A DNA stretch of 64,000 nucleotides from Litsea cubeba (lineage: Eukaryota; Streptophyta; Magnoliopsida; Laurales; Lauraceae). The position numbers and the translations under genes were made by a program. Position 1 is the stretch's first letter, and each line of letters starts with the position of its first letter. Below the pieces are notes generated by a model, which worked only from the letters and a program-made list of their open reading frames with translations, did not search any database and had not been told where the DNA came from. Where the stretch lies: contig CM022952.1 in assembly GCA_012931725.1 (NCBI GenBank), forward strand, positions 59,597,772 through 59,661,771, read 5' to 3'. This document shows positions 10,966-22,048 of the stretch, piece after piece.

Positions 10966-11823
10966 CTCTTTTTAATGATTATGGAAAAGTTAACTGATCA
11001 TATTAAAGAAGAGGTGCCTTGGTGTGTGTTATTTGTAGATAATATAGTGTTGGTAGATGAATCAAGAGATGGTGTGAATGTGAAACTAGGGAGATGATAG
11101 TAGGCTTTATAATCCAAAGGCTATAAGCCATACAAAGATGGAATATATGGTTTGTAACTTCAGTGGGCATATAGAAAGAGTCGAGACTACTATGAGAATT
11201 GAAGACCGTGAAATACCGTGAAGATATTCTTTTTGTTACCTTGGTTCTATAATTAGTAAGGATTGAGATATTGATGAAAATGTCAAACATAGGGTAAAAA
11301 CGGGATGGTTAGAGTGGAGACTTACTTATGGAGTGCTTTGTGACCTACAAATGCCAACAATATTGAAGAGAAATTTTACAAGATAGCGATTAGACCAATT
11401 ATGACCTATAAAGCAGAATATTGGTCAATCAAGAAGCAATAAATACACAAAATGGATGTAGAACAGATGTGAATATTAAGGTTTATGTGTGGTAAAAGTA
11501 GGAAGGATAAAATAAAAATGAGTATTTTTTAGAGCATTTAGGGGGAGCATAGGGGATAAGATTAGAAAAATCCATTTAAGATGGTTTGGTCATGTCCAAA
11601 GTAGGCCGGCGACAACGCCGGTAAGAAAAACTTTGGCTATTAAGGTTGAAAAAACATCAAGGGGATAGGCCAAATAGGACATGGATGGAGGTAGTAAAAA
11701 TAGATCTGAAGAAGAGCGACTTATCTGAGGATTTGGCTCAAAATTGATCGGAATGGAGAAACAAAATTCGTGTAGCCAACCCCAACATGGTTTGGACAAG
11801 GATTTGATGACGACGATGATGAT
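10966..11823 (+). pseudogene. 5'-truncated RTE-type LINE, end of reverse transcriptase and 3' tail
   Basis: The translated plus strand matches the palm-to-C-terminal part of plant RTE-type non-LTR reverse transcriptases: EKLTDHIKEEVPWCVLFVDN, then YLGSII-like, RWFGHVQSRP and PNMVWTR stretches. The catalytic box, normally FADD, reads FVDN, and there are several stops. The fragment ends in a GATGAC/GATGATG run (11807-11823) instead of poly(A), which fits RTE-type tails. Only the last 0.85 kb is present, as expected from incomplete reverse transcription at insertion. It adjoins Tekay gag on its left. Confidence 0.8.
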
Positions 11824-12545
11824 GGGCCCTTATTCCTACTAGCTTTTAAGGCGACTTGGATGAGAATATTGAGAGGAGAAAAGACTCACAATAGATAAAT
11901 CATAATCCAATTTAGATATTTTAGAGGAGAATCCTAACTTCCTTTTTTGAAAAATTAAGAAAAATTTATTTCGAAGAACCACTTTTTTACTATTGAAGTC
12001 AAATAATAGTAGTAGTAGTAGTAGTAATAGAAGTGACATTTAGCCTTAATAATTTTTTTAAAAGAACAGTTTTCAAGATTAACTTCCTCATACATTGCTT
12101 TCTCTATTCAAACCCAAACATTGAGAAGCAAGAAGAAGCACCACCACTTGGGAATCCAATAAGCGACTCCCCACCTTAAGATTTTTTGTCATTTCACCAC
12201 TTAATTTGGGTTTTCTATCTTTTAATTTCTTATTGGTCAAGTGTGCCCTTTGATAGAGAACATACTTAGGAGCTAGGGTTGTGGATATTAGCTTTTTTTA
12301 GGATATTTTTAATATATCAAAATATAAATAAGAACATCATTAATATTAGGAATTACAATCTTGAAGTTATGGGTTCAAGTCATGTTGGAAATTTAAGAGT
12401 GAGAGAGATGATCTATAAATGGTAGAAATCATGACTCTAAGGAGATTAACAAATGGCGATATCCTCCTATGCACTATGCATAGAAGCAATTCATCATATG
12501 GGACTCAGTGAAGTTTATCGGAATCCCTCCTTTAGTGATGTTTTG
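11824..12545. other. Intergenic stretch with an (AGT)n microsatellite
   Basis: An AGT run lies at about 12007-12027. The remainder is AT-rich with no coding sequence or element ends that I can recognise. Confidence 0.5.
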
Positions 12546-13515
12546 TGTAAGATCTTGGCCCCATCTAATTAAGCTTGGTAGTTAGTTATTTATAATTACT
12601 GATGATTCATGATTTGTATTTGCTAACTAAGTGTGTTTAGTTGCTAGTTTGGTGGCTCTAGCTATTACAGTAGTGTTCCAAGTGGGCTGGTCGCGGATTG
12701 GTCAAGTTGGGGGTAATTTAGGACCTATTCATAACTTCTAGGAAAAATGGGGAGTTTTTTTTTAGAGTTCTTGTTTGAGTTAGAAGGTTAGAATAATGTG
12801 TGGTAAAGTTTTGGAGAGTTTCGTGAGCATTCGACCAAGTTCGGCACTTGAAAGAGTTTAGTTTGGATTTCGGAAACATTCAGGGGTATTTTGGAAATTT
12901 CGTAAAAATACTATTGTGGGTTAAGAAGATAGGTCTTGTCATGCCCAACAAATTCCGTGCCCATATGAAGTTCTGAAACGTCTCCTTTCTCCCAAAACTA
13001 TTACTATGGGCAAAATTATCCTTTTTGCAAAAAGTGGAGTTTTCGCAAAAGACCTAGAAACATCCCCATTCTCAATTCAATAGAAATATCTTTTAATTTC
13101 AAGAAACTTTTGTTCTTGGGCCGAAGTCATGCGAGGCCCAAAAGACCTTCGTTTTTGCGAATCAATTTCCACTAAGTGGTGGGGCCTACATCACGTACCT
13201 ATATAAGGTTGGACCCCTTTTTCCTTCTTCCATTTCTCCTCTATCGTTTCCCTCTCTTTCTAGATGACAAGAAGTAGCAGCTCCCTACTGTTTCGAGTCT
13301 CCATCTCCGTTCTCTCGTTTCTCTGCAGAATTGCACGAGACCACTTCCGATCTTCTCCACTCTTCTTCCCCTTCCTTCTCCGAGCAACCAAATTTGTCCA
13401 AGCCGTCTTAATCGTTGGATTTAACTGGTGGTAGCCACGGGATTGTGCGTTCGTCTTTGTTTGATCACCTTAAGGTGAACACTCGCTTCCATCTTTTAGA
13501 GTCGAGTCTTGGGAT
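12546..13515 (+). promoter_or_regulatory. LTR-like sequence with TATA box, left flank of Copia B
   Basis: No protein is recognised. A TATA box, TATATAAGG, lies at 13200-13208, followed by a pyrimidine-rich leader (ctttttccttcttcc), the layout of an LTR U3/R boundary. The sequence was split by Copia B: its continuation should be 54553 onward, because the two sides are joined by the GCATT duplication. The true LTR ends were not found. Confidence 0.45.
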
Positions 13516-13520
13516 GCATT

Positions 13521-13881
13521 TGTTAGGATCGGACACACACGCACGATCTACGAGATTATCAATCAATCACACAATTAATCCACGAGACACGAATTTATGT
13601 GGTTCGACAAGATTGCCTACGTCCACGGGAGATTCATGTTGTTCACTAATATTTGAGATTCCCACAAGAGTACAAGCACTCACTGTCTCTCTTGCTCTTT
13701 TTATATTTCACCATTAGTACAATGATCTAACCACCTAGTATAAATATATGAAGCCCTAAACCTCTAAACACCCACAACCATCGGATTTGGCCTTATAACA
13801 GATGGTCCAGATTAAACCGACAAATTACAGATAAACCCCTATAATAGAATAAAGTCTAGATCAGGTTTCACCAACCCATCA
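13521..13881 (-). mobile_element. 3' LTR of Copia B
   Basis: On the minus strand the LTR starts TGATGGGTTGG directly after the polypurine tract and ends TCCTAACA; it is 361 bp. It is clearly the same family as the plus-strand copy at 53111-53459, with matching sequence almost throughout. Confidence 0.92.
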
Positions 13882-13893
13882 ATCTCCCACTTG
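13882..13893 (-). promoter_or_regulatory. Polypurine tract of Copia B
   Basis: The minus strand reads AAGTGGGAGATT, immediately before the TG of the 3' LTR. Confidence 0.8.
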
Positions 13894-13929
13894 AATACTG
13901 AACATACTGAATGGCTCTGACAATAGCAG

Positions 13930-14694
13930 AACACGGCTAAGAATCTTGATGCCTCATCTTCATGCGTGAAGACTAACTGAAGTTGAGCACAGCTTCAGTT
14001 TCTCTGTAGTCACCACCTTTGTGAACATATTTGCAGGATTCTCACTTGATAAAATCTTCTCCAGTTTCAACACGTTTTCTTCTAGAAGCCACCGTATGAA
14101 GTGATATATGATTCGAATGTGTTTGGTTTTTGGATGAAATGCTGAATTCTTTGCAAAATGAATGGCACTCTTACTGTCACTGAAAAGCCTGCTAGACTCT
14201 TACTTCTAATCCAACTCTTCCATTAACTCCTGTAACCAAACCATTTCCTTACTAGCTTCTGTAGCCGCAACATATTCTGTTTCTGTGGTTGAAAATGCAA
14301 CAACGCCCTGTAGTTGTGACTTCCAACTGATTGCTGCACTACCCAATGTGAAGACATATCCTGTAGTGCTTCTGCTTCTATCAAGATCTCCTGCTTCTAT
14401 CAAGTCCGAATCAACATAGCCATGCAATTTGATCGCTGATCCTCTTAAACACATGGTGCATTAGTGGTGCCTCTCAGATATTTGAGAATCCACTTAACTG
14501 CCTTCCAATGCGCTTTTCTGGGATTACTCATAAATCTGCTTATAACTCCCACTGCATAAGCAATGTCTGTTCTAGTGCAAACCATAGCATACATCAAGCT
14601 GCAAACAACTGAAGCATATGAGACCTTGGACATGTTCTCCTTCTCCTGTTCTATCTTAGGAGACAACTCTTTTGAGAGTTTGAAGTGGGCCAAA
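13930..14694 (-). pseudogene. Copia B pol, C-terminal RT and RNase H
   Basis: The minus strand from 14693 encodes the end of the copia RT (HFKLSKEL, YASVV, YAMVCTRTDIAYAVG, WILKYLRG). RNase H follows (14454 on, GYVDSD, STTGYVF, ISWKSQLQ, TETEYVAA). The tail reads SAIHFAKN, FHPKTKHI and SENPANMFTK-like, to about 13930. It is of the Tnt1/Tork kind. There is a frameshift near 14450 and a stop near 14200. The RT is cut at 14694 by the left end of the CACTA element; its upstream part continues at 50421. Confidence 0.88.
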
Positions 14695-14724
14695 CACTAC
14701 GTCAAAAATGCTAAAAAACCACAG
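14695..14724. repeat. Left terminal inverted repeat of the CACTA element
   Basis: The repeat begins CACTACGTCAAAAA and continues TGCTAAAAAACCACA. The partner is at 26772-26801. Confidence 0.93.
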
Positions 14725-15050
14725 CCAATGACCGTGGTCTTTCCCTTTTAGCCATAGATATGACCGTGGCAATTGCCGTAGCAAAGAATGGTGTAGTATT
14801 TCAAAGCCACAGCTCGAACCTGTGGAAGATTTAAAAATTACCACAGCCATTACATGTGGATAACAATAAAATAAAACCACACACAAAACCGTGGTTGTTT
14901 TACTTTAAAAAAAAAAAACCACAACTCGAACCTGTGGCAAATTTAAAAATGACCACAGCCATTACATGCGGATAACAATAAAATAAAACCACACACAAAA
15001 CCGTGGTTGTTTTGACTTTTTTTTAAAAACCACTGCCAATGGCCGAGGTT
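14718..15050. repeat. Subterminal CCACAG...TGTGG boxes of the CACTA element
   Basis: About eight boxes of 18-21 bp each start CCACA or CCACT and close with a near-complementary TGTGG, CGTGG or similar. Examples are CCACAGCTCGAACCTGTGG (14802-14824 region) and CCACAGCCATTACATGTGG (14840-14860 region). Two box types alternate. This is the arrangement of transposase-binding subterminal repeats in En/Spm elements. Fewer boxes are seen at the right end (about 26733-26780). Confidence 0.75.
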
Positions 15051-15059
15051 TTTTTATTT

Positions 15060-15598
15060 TTATTTTAAAAATAAAAAAAATGCACCTGTTTTATACCAAT
15101 AACAATAAACTAAATCAATCTTCCATAACAATAAATTAAATGGTTCTTCCAAAATAGCCAACCCAAATAGGTGTATAATAATAAAACATCCAACATTATT
15201 TCAAACAACCATACAGTAATCAATCATCTATCAACTAAAATATTAACATAATTAACAATGTAACCATCCATCACTAAATTTAGTGCCTCAAAATATTAAA
15301 TTGAAAATGTTAAATGGAGATGATCCTAAATTCAAGCCAATCTATGGCATCGCCTGGTGTGAGATCTTCCATCTTGCCTTGTCCATTTATCAAGTCAACA
15401 TTTCCATGAATGATCTCATCTAAAATGATCCTTTTCCAACTTGATTCTTCAGCAGACTCATTTGAGTGTCTTCCATATGCGACACATGTATTTTTTTATC
15501 AAATGCAACAATTTTAGCAAAGGTGAACTTGATTGATCAGTGGTTGCTTGGTCGGATTGTGCCTCCTGACGTGATGAATCTTGCCTTACCTACATATG
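15060..15598. other. CACTA left internal, non-coding
   Basis: This is AT-rich sequence after the subterminal boxes. On the minus strand it lies downstream of the transposase gene and presumably holds its 3' end. Nothing else is recognised. Confidence 0.4.
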
Positions 15599-18197
15599 TT
15601 ATATATTAGGAAAAGTGAGTAATTCATCAATAGTATATTTAATTATATTAGGGGATATATTATTAATGTAAAATAAATAAAGTACTTGAGATGAACTCCC
15701 ATAATTACTCGAAAATCGAGTCTGTCGCCCACCATGAGATGCAAGAATTTGTTGCATTTCCCTCATATGCTCTTTTAGCTGTTCGACCTCAGTATGAAGG
15801 GTGACATTCGACTTCTTCTCCCACTCTAATGCTCTCTTATAAGGAGCTGAACGCGAAATGGCATACTTAGAAATTTCTGAACCCATGCCCTTCACGTGTC
15901 CACGAGTATCACGACCACATACCTGTGCCACCGGGTCTTCGTCCAAATGTCCTTGTGCAAAGGAAGGGTTATTCTCATGTATTACGCGAACTCTTTCTTG
16001 TAAAATGAAAAACATAATAAGGTTTTAAACTATGAACAAGTCTGCTTTGTAAGAAAATGGTGCATGAACAAAAAAAAATGAAAATGGTGCATGAACAAGT
16101 CTGAAACTGAGTTTTAAAACCATGGCACCATTTTAGTTGGGACTGACATTATTTGGTTAAAGGTGGTCAATGTCTTCACCCTTGTGGGATTATCGCTACG
16201 GTTTTCTCTAAAAGATGGATGAGGAAGATATAACTTTAGAAAAATAGAAGTCATAACTTTAGAAAAATTTCGACAGAGTCTCCCCTGTATTTCTGGCCCC
16301 GAAAAATATCTTGGGTGCACAAATGTATTACCTGTTAATAAAACACTTCATATATATAACTCCAATGCCCCTCAAAACTCCAATATCAACAATCCACATC
16401 ACCACATCACATAGTACTTAAAACACTTCATATATATAACTCCAATGCCCCTCAAAACTCCAATATCAACAATCCATATCATCACATCACATAGTACTTA
16501 CATAATGAATGAGAATTCTTATATATCTTAAAAACAAATCAAAAATTGGTGACTTGTAAATGTGATAATCCCCTAACTAAACTTAGTGCCAATGCAATAA
16601 ATTGGAATTAGGTATGAAAGATGGATGAGGAAGATATAACTTTAGAAAAATAGAAGTCATAACTTTAGAAAAATTTCGACAGAGTCTCCCCTGTAATTCG
16701 GACCCCGAAAAATATCTTGGGTGCACAAATGTATTACCTGTTAATAAAACACTTCATATATATAACTCCAATGCCCTTCAAACCTCCAATATCAACAATC
16801 CATATCACCACATCACATAGTACTTAAAACACTTCATATATATAACTCCAATGCCCCTCAAAACTCCAATATCAACAATCCATATCATCACATCACATAG
16901 TACTTACATAATGAATTTAAGAATGAGAATTCTTATATATCTTAAAAACAAATCAAATTGGTGACTTGTAAATGTGATAATCCCCTAACTAAACTTAGTG
17001 CCAATGCAATAAATTGGAATTAGGTCTGAAAGATGGATGAGGAAGATATAACTTTAGAAAAATAGAAGTCATAACTTTAGAAAAATTTCGACAGAGTCTC
17101 CCTTGTATTTCGGACCCCGAAAAATATCTTGGGTGCACAAATGTATTACCTGTTAATAAAACACTTCATATATATAACTCCAATGCCCTTCAAACCTCCA
17201 ATATCAACAATCCATATCACCACATCACATAGTACTTAAAACACTTCATATATATAACTCCAATGCCCCTCAAAACTCCAATATCAACAATCCATATCAT
17301 CACATCACATAGTACTTACATAATGAATTTAAGAATGAGAATTCTTATATATCTTAAAAACAAATCAAATTGGTGACTTGTAAATGTGATAATCCCCTAA
17401 CTAAACTTAGTGCCAATGCAATAAATTGGAATTAGGTTTTTCTTATCGTTTCTTCGCAGGAAGCAGAACCATCCTTCTTTGTATGAGTTTCAAGCCAGAC
17501 ATCCGTACGCGTGATCTCCTTGTTAGGATTTTTTCGCCGCTGAAAAGTGTTAGAAACGAACATCCCGATTACATAAAAAAATTAGATAAATATTAAAAAA
17601 TAAGGAAATTCATAAATTGTGATTACCAGTTCATCAGCAACCCTCGCTTGCCCCTTCCTACCGGAGGTGTGTGGGCACCTGATAGCTTGCCTAGCGGCTT
17701 TCCCCAGCTTACTCTTTTCTTGTGCCGCATCTGTCGAGCACCTGTCGATAAAACTCTCCCAATCCTCCTTCTTAACAAATTTAGGTACATTCTTTTTCTA
17801 TCCACGTCTGTGTGATATTTAGAATATATGTAACGCTTCAGTTTTGACTTTCGATTCCTTCAACACTCATTTGCCTTCATAAGTACCCACTCTTTATTAT
17901 CGGTTGGGATTTCATATTTACTTTGCAAAGTAGATTATTTAGCGAGATAAATCTACCAAAAAACATAAATAATATATGAAAACTGCTTGAACCAAATGCA
18001 CAATTACTCACAGTTATGGTGTCCCACACTTTCTCCTTCATTACATTGGACACGTTTAACCATTTATCGAATGAGGGCGGTATCTTACTCTTCACAAACC
18101 GCCCTATCATTGTGGACAAACTAGCTGCATTATCACCGATGGGTTGCCCGTCAATGTTAAATGTCACCAGGGAGACATGACCTGTTACAAATGACAT
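15599..18197 (-). pseudogene. CACTA transposase gene, plant Ptta/En/Spm-type C-terminal exons
   Basis: On the minus strand, 18197-18010 encodes a stretch with SLVTFNIDGQPIGDNA, a 'MIG' stretch and PPSFDKWLNV, as in the plant transposase (Ptta/En/Spm) family. A GTGAGT donor follows near 18012. A second exon (about 17930-17623) carries EIPTDNKEWVL and a decayed continuation with the conserved HTSGRKGQA-like segment in another frame. A last exon (about 16000-15700) encodes the coiled segment EVEQLKEHMREMQQIL. Between the last two coding parts the gene is filled by the tandem repeat 16211-17437. Frame changes make an intact product unlikely. Confidence 0.7.
16211..17437. repeat. Three tandem repeats of about 410 bp inside the CACTA transposase gene
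   Basis: Units begin AAAGATGGATGAGG at 16211, 16617 and 17029. Each unit contains an internal 75-80-bp direct duplication beginning AAAACACTTCATATAT. Copies differ at only a few sites. They lie in what should be an intron between the last transposase exons. Confidence 0.88.
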
Positions 18198-18619
18198 ATC
18201 AACTTATGAACATTAAAAAAGTTAATATCTCAAATTAACATGAATTGGGATATGCATTTCATACTCTCACGAGAACCACATCCTTGTATTATAGACACGG
18301 TTGCTGACGATGGTTGATCGTTTGACATTATGCCTGCAACCAAATATGTTAAATTTTAAGTAGATGTTATTAAAATAAAATCAAGTAAAATCTTATATAA
18401 AAGATACCAAATTTTTACATTTATGATTATGTTACATTTAAAAATAATATCAACATGCAAAAGGATACTTAAAAATGCAATAAAGAAAACGTCGTACAAG
18501 GATTTATAGTTCGGTCTCCACATTATCAATGATATCATCTAGCAGTGCTGCTGTTAAGCCATTTTCATTCGTTCTTCCCTCAAAAACTAGGTGATCTTCA
18601 AAAGAGTCCATATCCTGGT

Positions 18620-19033
18620 TCAGATTTCTTGGAACATCCAATATAACATGCCATTCTTCCGCAGGCCTACATGATCTTTACAGTAGAAGACTTGAGTTGC
18701 TTGATTAGCAAAATAAAATGGCTCATCATCTTCTTTTGTGTTTCTTTGCAGCCTTCCTAAATTAACGTAGACCAAGTTCACTTCTGGATCAACTCTACAT
18801 CCGTGACTGTCTAGACGCACCCAATCACAATAGAATACTACCCATTTAAAGTCATAATAATCCAGCTCTAGAATTTGTTTGACTATACCGTAGTAAGCAG
18901 ATTCTTCATGCACAAGATTCATGTCCTTCACACTTGCCTTGAAAGGGGTCAAGGCCATCAATGAGACTCCACAGTTCTGCGCCGTTTTGTTCATTTCTGC
19001 CTCCACTGTATAGAAAGCATATCCATTGACCAT
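18620..19033 (-). CDS. CACTA transposase gene, DUF4216 exon
   Basis: The minus strand encodes 137 aa with the DUF4216 pattern: GYAFYT near the start, CGVSLMA, SAYYGIVKQILELDY, KWVVFYCDW, VNLVYVNLGRL, FYFANQATQVFYCKD. In plant CACTA elements this domain follows TNP2 and DUF4218 in the same transposase-related polypeptide. The exon is open throughout and ends shortly after the FYCKD motif. Its function is not established. Confidence 0.85.
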   Translation of the reverse strand: MVNGYAFYTVEAEMNKTAQNCGVSLMALTPFKASVKDMNLVHEESAYYGIVKQILELDYYDFKWVVFYCDWVRLDSHGCRVDPEVNLVYVNLGRLQRNTKEDDEPFYFANQATQVFYCKDHVGLRKNGMLYWMFQEI

Positions 19034-19299
19034 GTAGGATGTATACGAAATGGCTTGAAAACTTGGTCCATCCGCAAGCCTTTTGAGGGTACAATCTTCT
19101 TTATTCTCTAATTGCTTTCTAAGCCAAGGTATGTAATCTAATACCTTTTTTAATTTGAGTACTGCCTCTTCGATATTGATTACTAGATCTTATGCTTTCG
19201 ACATATTCAGCATAAATCTTGCATTTATTTATGTAGTGCGAATGCTTTATATATTAAAATAATAAAATTGTTCACATGATCATTAAAATTTACTTACTG

Positions 19300-20142
19300 C
19301 TCCATCTCTACATTCTCAATAGAATGCGTTAGTACCCATTTGCGTGCTTGCTGATATTGCACATTTTCAAGAATGTAGACCTTCCCATTTTTATCGATAG
19401 ATTAGGCAACTTCACCTTCCGTGTCCATCCACTCCAACCTTCCTTGCTTATGGCTTCTTTTTGTGCCATCGGGCATGTAATTCAAGGCATACAACATTGC
19501 TTCATTTATGAGGTAACACTCAGAAATAGAACCCTCTGGATATGTTTGATTCACAACATATCGTTTGCATGTTTTCATCTTCCTGGTAAAAAAATTAGTA
19601 AATTAGATCACTGTGCTAACTTGTGATTAATATGAACAATCTCAAGCAATCAAGGATTTTATTTACCTCTCAAAAAGATACATCCATCGATATCTAACAG
19701 ATCCACAAACCTGCGCCTTTTCCACCAAGTGCACAATAAGGTGTGTCATGGAAACGAAAAATGAATGAGGAAAATACTTTTCAAAAACACACAGTGTTTC
19801 CACAACTTTTTCTTTCATCTTTCGCAGTTCTGCACGATTGATTACTTTTGAACATAAGACATTAAAGAATATTGACAGTTGCCGAATTGCAACACGTAAT
19901 GGCTTATGGGACTGAAATGTGTGCATCAGCAACACTGGTAATAATTGTTGAAGTAGTATGTGATAATCATGTAACTTAATATTCTTGAGCTCTCTATCCT
20001 CCAAGCTTACTTTGTGTCTCCAATTTGTACTATACCTAATAGGAACCTTCAGATGATACAAGGTTTTACAAATTAAATCTTTCTCCTGTCGGGATAGAGT
20101 GTAAGGTGCTTCTGGACATGTCAACTTCCCGTTATTTTCCAT
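19300..20142 (-). CDS. CACTA transposase gene, DUF4218 exons
   Basis: From 20142 to 19663 the minus strand encodes a 159-aa open stretch typical of DUF4218: LKVPIRYSTNWRHKV, LKNIKLHDYHILLQQLLPV, FFNVLCSKVI, FPHSFFVSMTHLIVHL and RYRWMYLFER. After a short intron (about 19660-19580) an exon continues with CKRYVVNQTYPEGSISE and EAMLYALNY-like sequence to about 19310. The domain follows TNP2 in the normal order. It may be involved in transposition; the role is unknown. Confidence 0.82.
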
Positions 20143-20149
20143 TGGCCAT

Positions 20150-20480
20150 AATTTTTTTTTTAATTTTCATAGCCTTAAAGTCTTGGCGGGCTTCAAGGCC
20201 ATCCTTAGTCTTATCCTTAGTGTTCATGATTGTTGGAAATAAAATTTCAGCCACATTTTTTTCCACGTGCATCACATCCAGATTGTGGCGAATAGGCAGA
20301 TCCTATAAAAATAATAAATTTATATTAGTATAGCATTTTATTTGGTGCATTATTTAACATAAGGAGTTAAAGTTAAGCGCACCTTCCAATATGGCAAGTC
20401 AAAAAATATGGATCTCTTCAACTGCAATCATCTCATTCTCCTCTTGACATCTCTTCCTCTTCTTATTCTCTGCCTTCCCG
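20150..20480 (-). CDS. CACTA transposase gene, end of TNP2 domain
   Basis: Minus-strand coding pieces: a stretch before an intron near 20380-20310, then an exon with LPIRHNLDVMHVEKNVAEILFP (about 20300-20235). The LDVMHVEKN motif is diagnostic of TNP2 transposases. The frame runs on into the DUF4218 part. Confidence 0.75.
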
Positions 20481-20569
20481 AAACTGCTATCAATGGTTTC
20501 CATTTTTAATAAGACTTCAGAGCCCGTCAAACACCTAGGATATTTTGCATTTTCTTCTTTCCCATTAAA

Positions 20570-22048
20570 TTAAGATTTTTGGCTTCTGAAAGGGTGGTTA
20601 GTTGGTACAAATTTTCTATGTCCCATGTAGGCAAGCTTCCTTCCATATTTTAGCCACACCGAATTAGTTCCTTCACTACATACAGGACAACCATACTTAC
20701 CTGCAGTCCTACAACCCGACAAATGACCATATGCTGGAAAATCATGTATAGCCCATAACAAAATTGATTTCATTGAAAATATACTCTTAGTGTGAGAATC
20801 ATATGTTATGGCTCCGGTGGACCACAATTCTTCTAGCTCGGTGATCAATGGTTGCAAATAAACATCAATGTCATGTCCTGGACAATTCTTTCCAGGGATT
20901 AATAATGCTAACATGGTGAACTCTTTCCTCATGCATAGAGATGGTGGAAGATTGAACGGAACAATCATAACAGGCCAACAACTATAGGAGTTGCTATTGT
21001 TCCCAAAAGGATTGAATCCGTCCATCGCCAGTCCCAAGCGAACATTCCTTGGTTCAGCAGCAAAGTCAGCCCATTTACGATTAACCTGTGACCAACAAGA
21101 AGAATCCATTGGATGACGCATTATTGCTTGATTTTGAACTAAACTTGCATTTGCATTCCATGTCATACTCTCTGCAATCCACGGTACACTATACATTATT
21201 TGCAACCGTTGTGTTAATGGAAAGTATCTTAGCTTCTTCCATGGCAAGCGTTTGCATCTTGGCTTCAAAATGTTCCTCGGTTGCCACCTGCTTACACCAC
21301 ACGTAGGACAATTGTTTCTATTTTCATGCTCTCTCCAATAAAGTATGCAGTCATTTTTACACGCATGGATAATCTTGCACTCCATATGTAAAGAATTGAT
21401 CATCTTCTTAGCAGTGTATGTTTTCTCAGGAAATGTGTTCTCGCTTGGTAGAATATCTTTGATCGGTTCCAACAACTCTGTGAAACTCTTAGTAGACCAT
21501 TGATATCTAGCCTTCATGCTCAACAAATCAACCGTCACCGACAACTTCGTATGTTCAACTCGGCATGAAGGATATAATGGTTTTACTGCATCCTCCATCA
21601 CCTTCTTGTACCGAATATTCTCTGGTGAATCCTGTTGTCCTTCAACAAAACTTTGATCATTAACTTCATCGGGGCATATAGACGTACTACCCCCTACATT
21701 AGATTTAGGATCATCCTCATTACGAGCACGTCCAAATATGTCATTCACCATATCAACCATTCTTGGGAACAAATCTTCATTATTAGTACCTACTCCTACG
21801 TTTAAATGACTTCGGGGATGGAGTTCTCCATGGTGGATCCATGTTGTGTAAGTCTTATCCATACCATCACAAATTAAATGCGTATGAATTTCTCCTAAGG
21901 TCTTTTTCTCTCTTATCAAATTGCGACATTTGACACAGGGGCAACAATAGCAATCATCATCCCCTAATTCATCTTTATTAGCTCTTATGAACTCAATGAA
22001 TGATTCAACCCCTTCTGAGTATTCAAAAGAATTTCTTGCTGCCTTCAT
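20570..22048 (-). CDS. CACTA transposase, TNP2 N-terminal and catalytic region
   Basis: This is a 492-aa open frame. Residues 1-75 match the transposase-associated domain: EYSEGVESFIEF, then CCPCVKCRNL, HLICDGMDKTYTTWIHHGE. Residues from about 165 match TNP2: SVTVDLLSMKARYQWS, a zinc-like CNNC pattern with NCPTCGVSRW, MRHPMDSSCW, LGLAMDGFNPFGNNSNSYSCWPV, PGKNCPGHDIDVYLQPLI, and GCPVC. The conserved acidic residues of the LAMDGFNPFG and PGHDIDVYL boxes are present. The frame ends at 20570 with FRSQKS and resumes after an interruption. ATG at 22048 is preceded by an in-frame TGA, so it is the likely start of what remains. It is the best-preserved gene of the window, but downstream exons are partly broken. 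Confidence 0.9.
   Translation of the reverse strand: MKAARNSFEYSEGVESFIEFIRANKDELGDDDCYCCPCVKCRNLIREKKTLGEIHTHLICDGMDKTYTTWIHHGELHPRSHLNVGVGTNNEDLFPRMVDMVNDIFGRARNEDDPKSNVGGSTSICPDEVNDQSFVEGQQDSPENIRYKKVMEDAVKPLYPSCRVEHTKLSVTVDLLSMKARYQWSTKSFTELLEPIKDILPSENTFPEKTYTAKKMINSLHMECKIIHACKNDCILYWREHENRNNCPTCGVSRWQPRNILKPRCKRLPWKKLRYFPLTQRLQIMYSVPWIAESMTWNANASLVQNQAIMRHPMDSSCWSQVNRKWADFAAEPRNVRLGLAMDGFNPFGNNSNSYSCWPVMIVPFNLPPSLCMRKEFTMLALLIPGKNCPGHDIDVYLQPLITELEELWSTGAITYDSHTKSIFSMKSILLWAIHDFPAYGHLSGCRTAGKYGCPVCSEGTNSVWLKYGRKLAYMGHRKFVPTNHPFRSQKS

Noticed and set aside
12365..12400. GGGTTCAAGTC word resembling a tRNA/SINE B box
   Set aside because: No A box at the right distance, no tail and no target duplication were seen.
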